Assembly (NCBI GenBank): GCA_044222225.1
Contig: JBGANR010000023.1
Coordinates: 1-64,000, forward strand
DNA from: JBGANR01 sp044222225
Lineage (GTDB): Bacteria; Actinomycetota; Actinomycetes; Mycobacteriales; Mycobacteriaceae
Direction: 5' to 3'
DNA: 64,000 bases
The translations under genes were made by a program, and so were the position numbers. Shown one piece after another: positions 27,401 through 35,574 of this stretch. Every line of letters starts with the position of its first letter. Positions within the stretch are counted from its first letter, which is position 1. The notes below the pieces were generated by a model. That model was not told the DNA's origin. It made no database searches and saw only the letters and a program-made list of their open reading frames with translations.

Positions 27401-27745
27401 CTACGAGCGGATGCCCGCCAGTAGCTGCTTGCCGCCGAAATTGACCACGACGAGGCCCACCAGCAACAGCGCCACACCGATGAATCCCGAACCGATGAAC
27501 GCCGAAACCAGGCCCACCACGACCGCAGCCGCTCCAGCGGCCGATGCGGCCCCGGTGTGGTCCTTTCCCATGCCAGCGGTCAGCCCTACCGCACCGCCCC
27601 CGGCAGCGATCAACAGAAAGCAGATCAATCCCGCGGTCCCAGTGCCGCAGATCGCCAATCCGACCAACTGTACGACCACACCACCTCCGGCGATCGCCAA
27701 TCCCCGTTGCCGGAGCTGCTCGCCGGTATGTGTCCATTCCGTCAC
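27401..27745 (-). CDS. small membrane protein at the end of the FtsK/WXG-like operon
   Basis: 114 residues from a GTG at 27745. A short polar N-terminus (MTEWTHTGEQLRQRG) is followed by three or four hydrophobic Gly/Ala-rich helices. The family is not recognised. It lies 8 bp after the WXG-like gene, so it is very likely in the same operon and is the only integral membrane protein there. It may be the membrane partner of the ATPase or an immunity protein. Confidence 0.75.
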   Translation of the reverse strand: MTEWTHTGEQLRQRGLAIAGGGVVVQLVGLAICGTGTAGLICFLLIAAGGGAVGLTAGMGKDHTGAASAAGAAAVVVGLVSAFIGSGFIGVALLLVGLVVVNFGGKQLLAGIRS

Positions 27746-27753
27746 GGTGTTTC

Positions 27754-28017
27754 CTATCGTCCCAGGTAGGTCTTGAGTTGATCGGCCTTGCGGACCAGCA
27801 TTCTCTGGCTGTCGTCGCTCACGGTCCCGATCTGCTTGGCCATCCGCGCGATAGCCTCGAGGTTCTTCTCGAAGTCACGCCGCACCGGGTCGTTCCATTG
27901 GCTGGAGTTGAGCGCGTTCCGCACCTTCCGCACCGATGCGTCGATCGACGCGCTCGCCGCCTTCAATTCCCGCCCCATGGCGATCAACGCCTCGGGGTCG
28001 GTCTGAATTCTCGACAT
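27754..28017 (-). CDS. WXG100-like small helical protein
   Basis: 87 residues, all helical. The central SQWNDPVRRDFEKNL replaces the WxG turn of WXG100 proteins by W-N-D, giving the pattern W-x-D-x3-R-x-F. The size and the placement next to an FtsK-type ATPase fit type VII secretion substrates or partners. No C-terminal YxxxD/E signal is obvious. The 73-residue product of the preceding gene has the same motif, so the two may form a heterodimer. Confidence 0.8.
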   Translation of the reverse strand: MSRIQTDPEALIAMGRELKAASASIDASVRKVRNALNSSQWNDPVRRDFEKNLEAIARMAKQIGTVSDDSQRMLVRKADQLKTYLGR

Positions 28018-28033
28018 ATCCCTGTCCTCCTCG

Positions 28034-28255
28034 TCAAACCACGGGTCCGAGGTATCGCTTCGCCTCGTCGAACTGCGCATTCAGCTCTTTCAGCGCCGCA
28101 CCGTACGCCTTGTCTTCTTCCTCCAACCTGTCGAGGACATCGAGGAACCGGCGCGCCGCTCTGTCCGACCAGAGCGATTCAGCGCGCATCCGGGCACGGT
28201 GCCGAGCCACACGGTCGGCCTCATGTCTGCTGATGTCGCTCGATACTCGGCTCAT
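28034..28255 (-). CDS. 73-residue helical protein with W-x-D-x3-R-x-F motif
   Basis: Charged, fully helical protein (MSRVSSDISRHEADRVARHR...). SLWSDRAARRFLDVL repeats the motif of the neighbouring WXG-like protein. The remainder is heptad-like (RLEEEDKAYGAALKELNAQF) and may form a coiled coil. The start overlaps the stop of the upstream ParB-like gene (ATGA), showing tight coupling. No named family was recognised. Confidence 0.75.
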   Translation of the reverse strand: MSRVSSDISRHEADRVARHRARMRAESLWSDRAARRFLDVLDRLEEEDKAYGAALKELNAQFDEAKRYLGPVV

Positions 28256-29262
28256 CGCGCACCGCCGCTGACGCGGACCGGAATGGAGTCGACGCCGAGG
28301 CGTTTCAGCAGCCAAAGCCGGTGCCGGCCGTTCTGCAGATCGAACCCGGACGCGGCCGTGTAGCCGACCTTCATCGCCGAACTGTCGGCGAAGAAACCGC
28401 CATAGGTCCGCGAATACGTTCGCTCGCCGCTGAGTCCCTCGCGCACATCTCGCTCGCGGAGCGCCTCACGCACCGAGTCGGCCGTCGCCCCGGTCCTGGT
28501 CAAGGCTGGGAGCACGACGTCGAGCAGCGCATTCGCCGACCATTTGAGCGTCGGCAGGTCCTGGCCGGCATCGAAGTCCTGTGGGCCCTTGACAGGGTCC
28601 GTATCCGTCACCTGCACGACGGGGACCAGCGCGAACCCGGCCGGGAACGTGCCCGGCACCGTCACCCCGGGAACGTCGCGCCACGTCGTCGGTGCGGCTG
28701 CAGCCCCGGCGTCCGCGGAACCGAAGGCCGTGGCGCCGAGCCCAACCCCACCGGATCCGCCCGACGACGCCGCACCCCCGAAGGTCGCGCCCCCGCCCAG
28801 CGCGACACCGGACAACAGCGTCACCGACGGGCTGCCGCCCACGGATCTCTGATAGCCCTGCGTACGCTCGTCGGCTTCCCGCACTATCTTCGCGCTGCGC
28901 AGCAACTGTTCGTCGACCACGGTGTCATGCCGGATCTGGGCGTGCCGAAATACCTCTTGTGCCCGTTCGATGATGAGACGGCCACGTCGTGCTTCTTCCA
29001 GCTTCCCTTCAGCCAGCTCCATCTGCCGCCGATAACCACTGCAGTTGGCATCCGGGTCCATCATGCAACTCTCGTAAGCCTCGACCGCGGACTTCAACCG
29101 CCGCCTCCGCTCCGACACCACCTCATCGGCCGCGGCGACGACCTTCGCGATCGAACCCGCGACGGCCAGTTTGAGATCCGCCGTCTGTTCGCGATACTCC
29201 TTGAGCCGAGGTCGTAGGAACTCGAAGACGACGGTGTCTACCTTGACGCCATGGCTATCCAC
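28252..29262 (-). CDS. coiled-coil protein with C-terminal ParB/Srx-like domain
   Basis: 336 residues from a GTG at 29262 that overlaps the ATPase stop by 8 bp. Residues ~1-135 are helical and charged, with two Cys (YESCMMDPDANCSGY). A Gly/Ala/Ser-rich linker follows, and then a domain ending in LQNGRHRLWLLKRLGVDSIPV (~312-330, shown shortened), the G-x-HR-x-n-LG-x-n-IPV pattern of ParB-N/sulfiredoxin-like domains that bind nucleotides or cut DNA. The layout (helical N-terminus, linker, C-terminal catalytic-looking domain) is that of a polymorphic effector, but this is inference. Confidence 0.75.
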   Translation of the reverse strand: MDSHGVKVDTVVFEFLRPRLKEYREQTADLKLAVAGSIAKVVAAADEVVSERRRRLKSAVEAYESCMMDPDANCSGYRRQMELAEGKLEEARRGRLIIERAQEVFRHAQIRHDTVVDEQLLRSAKIVREADERTQGYQRSVGGSPSVTLLSGVALGGGATFGGAASSGGSGGVGLGATAFGSADAGAAAAPTTWRDVPGVTVPGTFPAGFALVPVVQVTDTDPVKGPQDFDAGQDLPTLKWSANALLDVVLPALTRTGATADSVREALRERDVREGLSGERTYSRTYGGFFADSSAMKVGYTAASGFDLQNGRHRLWLLKRLGVDSIPVRVSGGAR

Positions 29263-32200
29263 CGTGCTCCCCGTCCGCGCGGAGTCCGGACAGCCAGCCG
29301 GCCGGAGGCGATGCGAACCGCCGCACCTTCGTGGTCGTCGAGCGATCGACATCGGCGACGATCGCCTGACCAGGCTTGAGATAAGCACCGTCAGGCGTGT
29401 CCGCCAGCTCGGAGGACTCATCGCGCGCCATCGGTCCGATCATCCTCAGACCACATTCATTGAGTTGGTCGCCGCCGAGCCGCTTTCGTACGGAACTCGC
29501 GTTCTCGAACCACATGACCGTGTGAATGCCGACCTCGGGCCCGTCCCGGAGGATCGCGCCGAGCACACGGCTCGCCGACTCATCGTCGTAGTCGCCCGGG
29601 TCGAAGTCGCGGGCGCGTCCCATGCCGGCGATGACCAGAATCCGGGCCTGCTCCCGCATCGAGTTGCTTTCGTGCCGGGACTCGACGGTCTCGGCGAGGC
29701 CGTTGAGCACCGCGCGCATCCCCCGACGACGCTCGACCGTGACGCCGGGGAAATACTCGAGATCCTCGACGACCGGCGCCCACTCGTCGTCGTCACCCGC
29801 ATAGTCGATCACCTCGACCGGGATCCCCCGCAGACCGACGCTCGCCAGCAGGACGGCCAGGGTACCGGCGCCGTGTTCGTCGACGACCAGGAGATTGCTG
29901 CCGGCCGCGCGCCTGAACTGCGCCCGATACGGGTCGGGGTCGAGGATCAGCGGCAACCCGAGCGGCAGATCCAGCCGTCGAACGTCGCCGCTGTCCTTCA
30001 TCAGGGCGACGCGAGCCAGGTCCGACACCTCGGCCGCGCGGTGCCCCTCGAAGACCGCGGTACGCGCCGTCCCACCCTCGCGCGCCGCGCGGTCGACGAG
30101 TTGCGCCAACACCGCTTTCCGCACCTCGGAGTCCCACAGCGCCGCCTGGAACCGATGATTCGCGTCGCGGAAGCCGCTGCTGCGATTGAGGATTCCCTCA
30201 CCCGCTCGGGTCAGAGTCTGGGCGTCCGGGTTGTCCTCACCGAGGATCAGCCGCGAGTCGGCCTCGTTGCTCTGCAGTGCGATGCGAGTCGGGATGAGGC
30301 CGATCACATGCTTGCCGAGAGCGGCCATACCCGCCAGCGACTGCGAGGCGAGCACGACGTGGACACCGAAGGCGCGCCCCTTCCGCAATAGGTCCTCGAG
30401 AGTCGCCGCAGCCTCCTGCGCGAGCTTGTCGTCTCGCGAGAACAACTGCTGAAACTCATCGATGATGACGACATAGCGGGGTAGAACGTGACCGGTCCGC
30501 TCCCGGTATTCACTCGACTTCGCGACGCCGGAGGGGAACAACTTGGCACGATCCTGATATTCCTGCTGCGCCCGAGTCAGCACCGACAGGCCGAAGTCCC
30601 GCTCCGCCTCGATCGCGATGAGCCGCGCCTGCGGCAGCCCGACCTCGGCGTACTGTTTGAACTCGACGCCCTCCTTGAAGTCGATGAGATAGAGCTCCAA
30701 TTCGGACGGCGAATACTCGAGCGCAAGGCTCATGATCATGGCGTGGATGAGCACCGACTTTCCAGAGCCGGGACGTCCGCCGATGAGGGCCCCGAAAGTG
30801 CTGACCTCGGAATCGATCACCAGATCGGCGACCTGGCGCGCGCCGATGCGGCCGAAGTGGGCAGCGACCCGCGCGGTGCTGACGCCGCGCCACCAGGTCT
30901 CCGGCCGGTAGAGGTCCGGCGTCCGCTCGGCGCTCGCACTGCGCATCGTCGTGGCCTGAGCACGCTCCTCTTGAGCCGCCAGTTCCAGAACGCGTTGCGG
31001 GGTGACCTTGACATCGTCAGCGGTGGCCAAGCTACGTTTGACCGTATCCAGCAAGACACCGACCACGTCGGCCTTGGGTGGCCGGGCGCCGTCGAATCGC
31101 CACCCGATGGTGCAGTTCTTGAATGTCGCGCCATCTCCGTGAACCCGCGGCGTCGGTACCACCTCGGGCAGGTCCACCCAGCCGCCCCACGACTGCAGCT
31201 TCGCGAGCGTCGACGACGGCAGCCGACGCCCCGAGAGGAACTCGGGCAGCAGGTCCGTGACCCTGGGGGCGCTGCCTTGGCCCGATGCCGCGATGAGCGT
31301 GAACACACCACAACGCGGACCGTTATGCACGATCCGAGCGAGACGGTCGAGCTGGTCGACATCCTCGTGGCCGGCGCGGTAGAAGCCGGCCGGGAAGTCG
31401 TAGAGGATGAGCAGACGATAGGGCTCAGCGACTTCACCGGCGGCCTGATTGTATTCGGTGAGCGTCGCATGCTCCCCCTGCAAGAACCGCTGGGCGTCGA
31501 ACGTGATGTGCTCCTCCGTCCCCTGCAACAACTCGTCGAGCTGACGCTCGCTGGTGGCCGGTAGGCCGCCGAGGACCTTCTCGGTCGCATCGCCGAGCCC
31601 GTACAGGAACTTGGCGGAGTCACCCCCGCGCTTCTGGTCGAACGCCCGGATAGCGAGCTGGTTGGCCGGCAGTGCCGTCAGCAGATTGAGTACCGCGGTC
31701 TCAAGGCAGCTCGGATCATCGACGACGACGCCACCGGCCCGGTCGAGGTCGATCACCAAAGGCAACTCGGCCTGGGCGAGGGTGGCCTGATGCGTCGTGC
31801 TCTCATAGCCACGGGAACTCGACGAGCCGAAGCTGAGTCCATCGGGGCAGACGGTGCCGAGGTAGATGTTCAGCGGGCCCGGCCCCGTGATGACCGTGTC
31901 GGCCGACGCCTTCGTGGGCGGGCCGATCGGCGGCGGCGGGACCGCATCCGGCCGGCCGGTGAGCATCGTCGGCTGGTGCCGGCGCGCACGTTGGGCGCCG
32001 TCGGACGCCATCAGCTGCCACATATCGATGCAGAACTGGCGCAGAGTCGCATCATACGACCCCAGAACCGACTGAGCGAGCGTATCCAACTCTCCCTTCA
32101 GTTGCCGTCGCCCTTTGTCCGTCCACGGCACGGGCGCTTTCATGATGCGGTCCGTCGCCTGTTCGGCGGACTCCAACCATGCACTAGCCGGCATCGCACT

Positions 32201-32767
32201 CCCGTAGCCGGTGGAGAACGAGGCGCTACCGAAACGTTTGACGAAGGCCGCGTTCAGGCCATCACGCCCACCTGCGAGCGCCGCGACCGCCTGGCTGAGG
32301 TCCGGGTGCACCGCGGCGTAGTCGGCCACGATCGAAGTCGCCATCACGCCCACCGCGGTCGCGTCCTGCTGCCAGATCGTCGTCAGACTCCGCAACTGCG
32401 ATGCCGCGGTCACCAGGCTTGGCGTCCGCTTCTCCGCCGACGGCGGGCGGAGGGCGGCGGCCGTCGACTGCGCGACCGGATCTTGACGCGCGGGCGGTTC
32501 ATCCTGCGACGGGGACGGCATCTGCTGCGAATGAGCGACGAAGCCCGGCCCACCATAGGCGTGCGACGGACCGGATGACCCCGCTTCGTATGACGAGTCC
32601 CGACGGCCGTCGTGCGCCGACCGTGCTGTGGCTCCCTGCCGCGCGCGATGCGCGTAGTCGATACGTGCGGGCCCGGCGTAATTCGCGTTTCCAGACGCCG
32701 GGGGCACCGCGACCGGCGCCGGAACGGAGTCACCGGGGCGCGACCGCCTCGTATAGTCGATCGCCAT
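29255..32767 (-). CDS. soluble FtsK/EccC-like ATPase
   Basis: 1170 residues with no membrane helix. Residues 1-110 are a low-complexity tail with a repeated IDYxxRxR motif (IDYTRRSR, IDYAHRAR). Residues ~120-240 are helical and contain WTDKGRRQL (W215), like the small proteins downstream. Then come three FtsK/SpoIIIE-type domains: a degenerate one (~300-560), an intact one with Walker A GRPGSGKS (K670) and Walker B VVIIDEF (D770-E771), and a degenerate third (~950-1140). This three-domain plan resembles EccC/EssC of type VII secretion but without its membrane anchor. The ATG at 32767 is preferred over GTG 32776 by spacing to GAAGGGG. Confidence 0.88.
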   Translation of the reverse strand: MAIDYTRRSRPGDSVPAPVAVPPASGNANYAGPARIDYAHRARQGATARSAHDGRRDSSYEAGSSGPSHAYGGPGFVAHSQQMPSPSQDEPPARQDPVAQSTAAALRPPSAEKRTPSLVTAASQLRSLTTIWQQDATAVGVMATSIVADYAAVHPDLSQAVAALAGGRDGLNAAFVKRFGSASFSTGYGSAMPASAWLESAEQATDRIMKAPVPWTDKGRRQLKGELDTLAQSVLGSYDATLRQFCIDMWQLMASDGAQRARRHQPTMLTGRPDAVPPPPIGPPTKASADTVITGPGPLNIYLGTVCPDGLSFGSSSSRGYESTTHQATLAQAELPLVIDLDRAGGVVVDDPSCLETAVLNLLTALPANQLAIRAFDQKRGGDSAKFLYGLGDATEKVLGGLPATSERQLDELLQGTEEHITFDAQRFLQGEHATLTEYNQAAGEVAEPYRLLILYDFPAGFYRAGHEDVDQLDRLARIVHNGPRCGVFTLIAASGQGSAPRVTDLLPEFLSGRRLPSSTLAKLQSWGGWVDLPEVVPTPRVHGDGATFKNCTIGWRFDGARPPKADVVGVLLDTVKRSLATADDVKVTPQRVLELAAQEERAQATTMRSASAERTPDLYRPETWWRGVSTARVAAHFGRIGARQVADLVIDSEVSTFGALIGGRPGSGKSVLIHAMIMSLALEYSPSELELYLIDFKEGVEFKQYAEVGLPQARLIAIEAERDFGLSVLTRAQQEYQDRAKLFPSGVAKSSEYRERTGHVLPRYVVIIDEFQQLFSRDDKLAQEAAATLEDLLRKGRAFGVHVVLASQSLAGMAALGKHVIGLIPTRIALQSNEADSRLILGEDNPDAQTLTRAGEGILNRSSGFRDANHRFQAALWDSEVRKAVLAQLVDRAAREGGTARTAVFEGHRAAEVSDLARVALMKDSGDVRRLDLPLGLPLILDPDPYRAQFRRAAGSNLLVVDEHGAGTLAVLLASVGLRGIPVEVIDYAGDDDEWAPVVEDLEYFPGVTVERRRGMRAVLNGLAETVESRHESNSMREQARILVIAGMGRARDFDPGDYDDESASRVLGAILRDGPEVGIHTVMWFENASSVRKRLGGDQLNECGLRMIGPMARDESSELADTPDGAYLKPGQAIVADVDRSTTTKVRRFASPPAGWLSGLRADGEHGG

Positions 32768-32938
32768 CTGCGGCACCCCTTCTCGACGCCTACCTGGGAG
32801 GATTCGGTACGGATCGTAGATCCGGGCGCGGTACCTCTCGCACCGACCGAGACGTTTCCCCAGGTCGTCCTTTCGAGAATCATCTACTCAGACGACATCA
32901 CCCACCTCCCCGGCGGCCGGCGTCGACACCCCCCGCGC

Positions 32939-33019
32939 CGGCGTCATATCGAGCGCGTATCTGGGCCGTCGCGGAGACTATTGTCGCCCCGGCCCCGTAC
33001 GGCGCACGATATGACGCCG
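32939..33019. repeat. 81-bp palindrome, copy C (same centre, different arms)
   Basis: Terminal arms CGGCGTCATATCG (32939-32951) and CGATATGACGCCG (33007-33019), with imperfect inward pairing. The exact centre carries GGAGACTATTGTC (32973-32985), matching copies A and B at 12 of 13 bases, while the arms are unrelated to theirs. It lies 8 bp after the narK stop and 172 bp upstream of the ATPase gene. Confidence 0.75.
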
Positions 33020-33026
33020 CTCGCGG

Positions 33027-34226
33027 CTACGTCGACGCCCCCACCGGCCGCCGCCCCCGGAACACCAGCAGCGTGAACACGAACGCCACCACCTGCACCG
33101 CGACGAGCAGCCCCAGACCGATGCCGTACGACCGGGTCGCCTCGTCGTAGGTGGCGCCCATGACGATCGGCGGCAGATAGCCGCCCAGCCCGCCGGACGC
33201 CCCGACGACACCGGTGACGGCGCCGATCTTGTCGGCCGGCGCCTCCTTAGCCACCCAGCTGAAGACGCTGCCCGCCGCCACGCCCAGACCGAGCGCGACG
33301 GCGACCATCGTCGCGCCCGCGGGCAACTCCAGCGGCGGCGTCGTCATGAGCATGAGCACCGCGGCGATCGTCACCAGGCCCGCGCCTGCCGTGACCACGC
33401 GGGGTCCGAACCTGTCGGACAACACGCCGCCCAGGGGTCGACCGACGACCGCCGCGATCGCGAACCCGGCCGTCCGCGTGCCGGCCTCGGTGAGGCTGAA
33501 GTCGTAGACGTCCTTGAGGAACGTCGGCAGGTACGTCGAGAACGCCACGAAGCCGCCGAAGCCCACCGCGTAGAGACCGGACAACGCCCAGGTGACGGGC
33601 AGTTTCGCCGCGCCGAGGATCTTGGGGCCGAGCGGCTCGGAGTGCGGCCGCCAGCCGGGTGCCTCACGCATCCACGTCCACACGATCGCCGCGACGACGA
33701 GCAGTCCCGAGGCGGCGATGAGGTGCGTCGCGGTGTAACCGAACCAGCCGACGAACCGCGGGGTGAAGAACGCCGACAGCGCCGTCCCACCCATGCCGGC
33801 CCCGAACACACCGGTGGCGAAGCCGCGGCGGGCAGGCTCGTACCAGCCGTTGACGAACGGGATGCCCACCGAGAAGGTGGTGCCGGCGATGCCGAGGAAG
33901 AAGCCGACGGCGATCAGCATCGGATACGACCGCAGGTCGCCCGCCACCGCCACGAGCACGACGAACGGCGCCGACGCGATGAGCAGCACGGTGAACATGA
34001 CCCGTCCGCCGAATCGGTCGGACAGCGCCCCGGTAACGATCCGTCCCACCGAGCCGACGAGGATCGGCGTGGCGACGAGCATCGACTTCTCGCTCGCCGA
34101 AAGCCCCAGCTCGGTCGCGTAGTAGACGCCCATCGGCGCGATGGCGTTCCACGCCCAGAAGCTCATCGTGAACGCGAGCGTCGCCAGCGCGAGGTTGCGG
34201 CCGCGGCCGGGCAGCGGCGCGCTCAT
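33027..34226 (-). CDS. narK: NarK-type nitrate/nitrite transporter (MFS)
   Basis: 399 residues with 12 membrane helices. The nitrate-porter signatures are Gly-rich (GIAGTTFSVGIPFVNGWYEPARRGFATG and GVVGASGGLGGYLPP, shown in part here). It imports nitrate and/or exports nitrite for the adjacent reductase. It overlaps the narI stop (ATGA), so narGHJIK is one operon. Length and type fit the NarK2 group of actinobacteria. Confidence 0.93.
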   Translation of the reverse strand: MSAPLPGRGRNLALATLAFTMSFWAWNAIAPMGVYYATELGLSASEKSMLVATPILVGSVGRIVTGALSDRFGGRVMFTVLLIASAPFVVLVAVAGDLRSYPMLIAVGFFLGIAGTTFSVGIPFVNGWYEPARRGFATGVFGAGMGGTALSAFFTPRFVGWFGYTATHLIAASGLLVVAAIVWTWMREAPGWRPHSEPLGPKILGAAKLPVTWALSGLYAVGFGGFVAFSTYLPTFLKDVYDFSLTEAGTRTAGFAIAAVVGRPLGGVLSDRFGPRVVTAGAGLVTIAAVLMLMTTPPLELPAGATMVAVALGLGVAAGSVFSWVAKEAPADKIGAVTGVVGASGGLGGYLPPIVMGATYDEATRSYGIGLGLLVAVQVVAFVFTLLVFRGRRPVGAST

Positions 34227-34975
34227 CGTCCACCGTCCCGATCGTGCGTGCCGATGGGCTCCCAGCCGCGTCGTGCCCGTCTGTTGCCCGGCGCCGCGCG
34301 GCCGTCACGACTGCGATAGACGATGTACGGCCGGAACAGATAGTGCAGCGGTGCCGTGAACGCGTGGACCAGCCGGGTGAACGGCACGATGGCGAACAGC
34401 AGCAGTCCGACGAGCACGTGGATGTGGAAGGCGACGGGCGCCGCCGCCATCGCGTCGACGTCCGGCTGCAGATAGAGCAGGGAGCGGAACCACACCGACA
34501 CCGTCTGCCGATAGTCGTACTCCTCGCCGCCGTCGACGGCGGAGAGCACGGTGACGAACACGCCCAGCACCAGCGCCCCGACGAGCACGAGATACATGGC
34601 CTTGTCGTTGCGGGTGGTGGCCATGAACACCGGCCCGGTAGTGCGCCGCCGGTAGACGAGGATGGCGACGCCGGCGAGCGTGCAGGTGCCGGCGACCAGC
34701 CCCGTCGACAGCGCGACCAGGTGATAAAGGTGCTCGGAGACGCCGATCGCCTCCGTCCACGACGCCGGCACGAGCAGTCCCATCGCGTGCCCGCCGACGA
34801 CGAGCGCAAGCCCGTAATGGAACAGCGGCGAGCCGATGCGCAGCAGCCGCGACTCGTAGAGCTCGGAGGATCGCGTCGTCCAGCCGAACTTGTCGAAGCG
34901 GTAGCGCCACATCGTGCCGCCGATCAGAAGCGCGAGGGCCAGATAGGGCAGCACGCCCCACAGCAGGATGCTCAT
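34223..34975 (-). CDS. narI: respiratory nitrate reductase gamma subunit
   Basis: 250 residues with five membrane helices and the haem b histidines expected in SPLFHYGLALVVGGHAMG and AFHIHVLVGLLL. It takes electrons from quinol and passes them to NarH. The ATG at 34975 (MSILLWG) overlaps the narJ stop (ATGA). Confidence 0.96.
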   Translation of the reverse strand: MSILLWGVLPYLALALLIGGTMWRYRFDKFGWTTRSSELYESRLLRIGSPLFHYGLALVVGGHAMGLLVPASWTEAIGVSEHLYHLVALSTGLVAGTCTLAGVAILVYRRRTTGPVFMATTRNDKAMYLVLVGALVLGVFVTVLSAVDGGEEYDYRQTVSVWFRSLLYLQPDVDAMAAAPVAFHIHVLVGLLLFAIVPFTRLVHAFTAPLHYLFRPYIVYRSRDGRAAPGNRRARRGWEPIGTHDRDGGR

Positions 34976-35574
34976 CGTCGTCCTCCCCCGTAGCCGTCCA
35001 GTCCGACGAGCTCGACCTTCGGCGGCGGCGGGGCCATCGCGTACGCCTCGGTGCGATCGCGCGGGGACGGCCCGGGCAGCACGCCGCACACCGCGGAGAC
35101 GACGCCCGCGTACGGACTTCCCCGTTCGGCCAGCGCGAGCCGGATCAGCTCGAGCGGCGCCCGATACTTCTGCAACAGCGTCGTCCCAGCGCGCGGCGCG
35201 AACGCGGCGAACTCCGTGACGATCGCGAGGTGATCGGGCAGCTCACCGTGCAGTTCGACGAGGAAGCCGCTGTCGCGGTAGACGCGTTTGAAGATCGCGA
35301 GCGTCTCACCGCGGCGGCGGGTGTCGCCGTCGGTCCAGTACGACAGGTCGAGCGTCTGCTTGCGCGAGAGGTCGAAGAGGTCGACGTACTCCTGCCTGCG
35401 CACGTCCGGGGCGCCTTCGGCGAGGTGGGTGAGGAACTCCTCGAGGCCCGCCGTCCCGGTGGTGTCCGACAGTGCGGCGCGCAGCGTCGGGACAGCGGCG
35501 ATCACGTCGTCGTCGGGAAAGCACAGGCAGGACGACGCGACTCGCAGCACGATCCGCCGGTTCCGCTCGTTCAT
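34972..35574 (-). CDS. narJ: nitrate reductase molybdenum cofactor assembly chaperone
   Basis: 200 residues of the TorD/NarJ family, with YVDLFDLSRKQTLDLSYWT and DHLAIVTEFAAFA. It inserts the Mo cofactor into NarG and is not part of the final enzyme. It overlaps narH by 4 bp. Confidence 0.96.
   Translation of the reverse strand: MNERNRRIVLRVASSCLCFPDDDVIAAVPTLRAALSDTTGTAGLEEFLTHLAEGAPDVRRQEYVDLFDLSRKQTLDLSYWTDGDTRRRGETLAIFKRVYRDSGFLVELHGELPDHLAIVTEFAAFAPRAGTTLLQKYRAPLELIRLALAERGSPYAGVVSAVCGVLPGPSPRDRTEAYAMAPPPPKVELVGLDGYGGGRR

Noticed and set aside
26715..32767. Complete ESX type VII secretion locus
   Set aside because: No EccB, EccD, EccE, MycP, EspG or PE/PPE genes are present and the ATPase lacks membrane helices, so only an ESX-like module is claimed.
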